From Gemmatimonas sp. UBA2094 (GTDB taxonomy: Bacteria > Gemmatimonadota > Gemmatimonadetes > Gemmatimonadales > Gemmatimonadaceae): DNA of 7,595 bases. A model generated the notes under the pieces. The model was not told where the DNA came from and ran no database searches. It saw nothing but the letters and a program-made list of their open reading frames with translations. Shown piece by piece: positions 5,580 through 7,595 of the stretch. The position numbers were made by a program, and so were the translations under genes. The stretch lies in contig DCZC01000148.1 of the NCBI GenBank assembly GCA_002331565.1, positions 5,378-12,972 on the forward strand, written 5' to 3'. Each line of letters begins with the position of its first letter. Position 1 is the first letter of the stretch.

Positions 5580-7261
5580 CAGTTGTTGCCCTTGGGCTTC
5601 GACTCGATGGGACGCACCGTCGGATACTCGATGCCGAGCTGTTCGAGGTACGTGTTGTACTTCTTCGGGTCGTAGTAGAACTTCTGCAACTGCGGCTTGT
5701 ACTTCGCCATGATGTCGGCGTTGAGCCAGATGGGTGGCTGATCCGATGGGCGGATGAATGGCGTGTACTTCACCGTCTTCGTCTGGACGTTGTTGAAGTA
5801 CTCCCACGCATCCGTGACCACCTTGGGCGTCAAGAGGATGTCCAGCAGTGTGAGCGCCTGCACCTTCGCACCGGCGAGTGCTCCCTTGTGCGCGATGGGC
5901 GTGGCCATGGAGATCGCGTTCGCCCAGTTGTGCCCCGGCATGCTCGGAATGTTCGACGGGAAGCGCAGCGTGACGGTGGGCACGTTCCACGCGATGTCGC
6001 CGATGTCGTCGGAACCGCCGCCCATCCAGTTCTGCGGCACTTCGGCACCGCGAAGCTGCTTGTTCACCTGCGTCTCGAGGCCGAAATCGGGCTGCCCCAG
6101 CTCGCGCTGGATGCCCTTGGCGAGCGTCTGATCCTTGTCGTCCCACTGCGGCATGCCGACCGTCTGGATGTTCTGGTGCATCGCTTCGGCAATGGGCTTG
6201 CTGAAGTGCGCCGACCAGCCGCTGCCGAGAATCATCACGGTGTCGAGCTTGGTGTCGGTCATCATCGCGGCGCCACGGGCGATCTTCTGCCCGGTTTCGA
6301 ACAGCTCCATCGTGCGGGGGTAGTCCTGCTCGCGGAAGTAGAACCAGATGCTGGCCGTACTGGGCACCACGTTCGGCTGGTCACCGCCGTCCTTGATCAC
6401 GTAGTGCGAGCGCTGCTGCAGGCGCAGATGCTCGCGGCGGTACTCCCACCCTTGCGCCATGAGCATGACGGCATCGAGCGCCGACTGGCCGCGCCACGGG
6501 GCGCCGGCCGCGTGCGCGCTGGAGCCCTTGAAGCGGAATTCTGCCGAGATGAGCGCGCTCGACCCGCTGGCGCCCCACGATACGCCGAGGTCGTTGCCGA
6601 CGTGCGTGAAGAGGGTGACGTCGGTGTTCTTGAAGATGCCGGCGCGCACGAGGAACGCCTTGCCCGCCATCTGCTCCTCGGCGATGCCGGGCCACAGCAG
6701 GATCGTGCCGTTGATCTTGTCGCGCATCATGAGCTGCTTGACCACAATGGAGGCGACGATGTTGAGCGCCTGGCCGGCGTTGTGCCCTTCACCGTGACCG
6801 GGGCCCTGCGTGACCATGGGGTCCTTGTAGCCCACGCCCGGCTTGTTGCTCGCCTGGGGAATGCCGTCCACATCGGAGCCCAGCGAGATTTCGGGCTTGC
6901 CCGTGCCGTAGCTCCACTTGGCCGTCCAGGCGGTGGGGATGCCCGCCACGCCCTTCTCGACCTTGAACCCTTCCTTCTCGAGAATGCCGGTGAGGTATTT
7001 CTGCGACTCCCACTCCTGAAACCCGAGTTCCTGGAACGAGAAAAGCATGTCCACGATCTCCTGCACCTGCTTGGAGCGGGCCTGCACCATCTGGAGCGCC
7101 TCGTCCTTGAGTTTGGCGAGGCGAGGGTCGGCAGCGGCCTGAGCCACTGCAGCGGCTGGGGTGGGCTGCTGCGCCTGCAGCGGAGCGGTCAGCGCCATCG
7201 AGAGCGCTGCCGCCATGCCGAGGTGAATGGACGATCGGGACAGCCGGGGGAGGTAGTGCAC
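5579..7261 (-). CDS. Exported AbgB-like M20 family amidohydrolase with C-terminal extension
   Basis: A 560-residue M20 hydrolase closest, by eye, to p-aminobenzoyl-glutamate hydrolase subunit B. The diagnostic stretch is FRFKGSSAHAAGAP (242-255) followed by SALDAVMLMAQG and, later, QPNVVP. Residues 1-30 are a Sec signal peptide cut after LQA before QQ, whereas E. coli AbgB is cytosolic. Metal-site candidates: GSDVDG (128-133), GHGEGHN with H160, IAEE with E195/E196, FTHVG with H220, and H444 in MPGHNW; GGGSDDIGDIAW (414-425) matches the AbgB STDVGDVSW block. In the ACGH(D/N)-type motif the usual Cys is Glu (E158), a potential alternative ligand. About 80 residues after position 480 extend beyond the peptidase core and are rich in Tyr, Lys and Pro. 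The GTG start is set by the Shine-Dalgarno sequence AGGAGA five bases upstream. It is the first gene of the minus-strand set and overlaps the next gene by one base. Likely substrates are amide conjugates of amino acids; folate fragments are one option. Confidence 0.92.
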   Translation of the reverse strand: MHYLPRLSRSSIHLGMAAALSMALTAPLQAQQPTPAAAVAQAAADPRLAKLKDEALQMVQARSKQVQEIVDMLFSFQELGFQEWESQKYLTGILEKEGFKVEKGVAGIPTAWTAKWSYGTGKPEISLGSDVDGIPQASNKPGVGYKDPMVTQGPGHGEGHNAGQALNIVASIVVKQLMMRDKINGTILLWPGIAEEQMAGKAFLVRAGIFKNTDVTLFTHVGNDLGVSWGASGSSALISAEFRFKGSSAHAAGAPWRGQSALDAVMLMAQGWEYRREHLRLQQRSHYVIKDGGDQPNVVPSTASIWFYFREQDYPRTMELFETGQKIARGAAMMTDTKLDTVMILGSGWSAHFSKPIAEAMHQNIQTVGMPQWDDKDQTLAKGIQRELGQPDFGLETQVNKQLRGAEVPQNWMGGGSDDIGDIAWNVPTVTLRFPSNIPSMPGHNWANAISMATPIAHKGALAGAKVQALTLLDILLTPKVVTDAWEYFNNVQTKTVKYTPFIRPSDQPPIWLNADIMAKYKPQLQKFYYDPKKYNTYLEQLGIEYPTVRPIESKPKGNN

Positions 7262-7266
7262 GGGAA

Positions 7267-7272
7267 TCTCCT
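7267..7272 (-). promoter_or_regulatory. Shine-Dalgarno sequence of the AbgB-like gene
   Basis: Read on the minus strand this is AGGAGA, five bases before the GTG at 7261. It is the clearest ribosome binding site in the window and decides the GTG start, which also gives a well-formed signal peptide. Confidence 0.85.
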
Positions 7273-7421
7273 GAAACGAAAAGACATCGGGCCGGGTCCA
7301 ACTGTCCGAACTTACGCTCTACGGACGGAAACCGCTCGCGCCATCGTTCCGTACGCCCCTGTAGTTTCCGCTCTGCCCACCTTGGCCGGCCACACTCCGG
7401 CCGGAAGCTCATCCGGTCACT
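7273..7421. promoter_or_regulatory. Divergent intergenic region with inverted repeats
   Basis: This spacer lies between the divergent AbgB-like gene and the exported-protein gene starting at 7422, so promoters for both directions are expected here. I see no pair of good -35/-10 boxes on either strand; TAGTTT at 7362-7367 on the plus strand and TAAGTT on the minus strand near 7309-7314 are weak TAnnnT candidates. CGGAAAC (7326-7332) and GTTTCCG (7364-7370) form a perfect 7-base inverted repeat 31 bases apart. GGCCGG (7384-7389) and CCGGCC (7397-7402) form a 6-bp hairpin with a 7-base loop, ending 19 bases before the plus-strand ATG. Confidence 0.4.
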
Positions 7422-7595
7422 ATGCCACGCCGTCTTTCCCTCGAAGTCGCGCTTGTCTGCCTGCTTCTGCCGTTGCCCGGTGGGGCGCAGCAGTCGCCGC
7501 CGTCCAGGACTTCGCCGAAGGCGACCGGCGCCCCGCCTGCGGCCGACACGCTGAGCCGCGAAGACCGCCGCGCCGTGCGTGAGGCGGTGCGTGAC
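7422..7595 (+). CDS. Exported protein of unknown function, N-terminal fragment (3' truncated)
   Basis: An open frame of 58 codons runs from the ATG at 7422 to the window edge without a stop. It starts MPRRLSLEVALVCLLLPLPGGAQQS: a two-Arg n-region, a Leu/Val-rich core and a likely signal-peptidase site after GGA before QQ, the same junction style as the two M20 proteins. A Ser/Pro/Thr/Ala-rich linker (about 24-42) follows, then a charged, probably helical segment (LSREDRRAVREAVRD). Codons are GC-rich at the third position. There is no convincing Shine-Dalgarno sequence; GGAAG at 7403-7407 is 14 bases from the ATG. I do not recognise the family from this fragment. The protein should be periplasmic or secreted, and the gene is divergent from the M20 genes. 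Confidence 0.65.
   Translation, partial: MPRRLSLEVALVCLLLPLPGGAQQSPPSRTSPKATGAPPAADTLSREDRRAVREAVRD

Noticed and set aside
4134..5675. Long plus-strand open frame (513 codons) antisense to the M20D gene
   Set aside because: The translation is His/Arg-rich with no recognisable fold, and the opposite strand encodes complete M20D motifs. It is a by-product of GC-rich codon use.
5580..6146. Upstream extension of the M20D frame beyond its ATG at 5579
   Set aside because: The extension is a His/Arg-rich shadow of the AbgB-like gene. The Met at 5579 starts a proper signal peptide and overlaps the upstream stop codon.
5888..7582. Long plus-strand open frame (564 codons) antisense to the AbgB-like gene
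   Set aside because: His/Arg/Val-rich low-information translation opposite a well-supported gene; it also runs through the divergent spacer.

Overview
The window looks like chromosome of a GC-rich Gram-negative bacterium, most likely a Gemmatimonadota (Gemmatimonas-like) member. This is an inference from high G/C at third codon positions, a tripartite-type RND pump, and three exported proteins whose predicted signal peptides all end in an 'A|QQ' junction, a style I associate with that phylum. No rRNA, tRNA, CRISPR array, insertion sequence or phage gene was seen. Coding density is very high and no gap reaches 300 bases.

Left part (1-2675, + strand): the C-terminal ~60% of an HAE-1 type RND efflux permease, followed after 67 bases by a small DedA/VTT-fold membrane protein. 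The DedA gene lacks a Shine-Dalgarno sequence and may be leaderless. It converges on the next gene with only 20 bases between the stop codons.

Middle and right (2696-7261, - strand, read right to left): two exported M20 metallo-amidohydrolases and a PLP-dependent aromatic-L-amino-acid decarboxylase. The first M20 protein (AbgB-like, good Shine-Dalgarno, GTG start) ends in a one-base TGATG overlap with the second (M20D hippurate/IAA-conjugate hydrolase type). The decarboxylase follows 112 bases later and has the lysine, histidine, aspartate and tyrosine needed for true decarboxylation. A plausible reading is a salvage route: N-acyl or glutamyl-type conjugates are cut in the periplasm, and a released aromatic amino acid is imported and decarboxylated to an amine. 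Only the gene order and the family assignments support this.

Far right (7422-7595, + strand): the start of a divergently transcribed gene for another exported protein, cut by the window edge. The 160-base divergent spacer probably holds promoters for both directions, but no strong sigma-70 box is visible.

I did not find a clearly new system. The most interesting points are the tandem, probably coupled, exported AbgB-like/HipO-like pair beside a decarboxylase, the Cys-to-Glu change in the metal motif of the AbgB-like protein together with its ~80-residue C-terminal tail, and a strong hairpin at the junction of the convergent genes.
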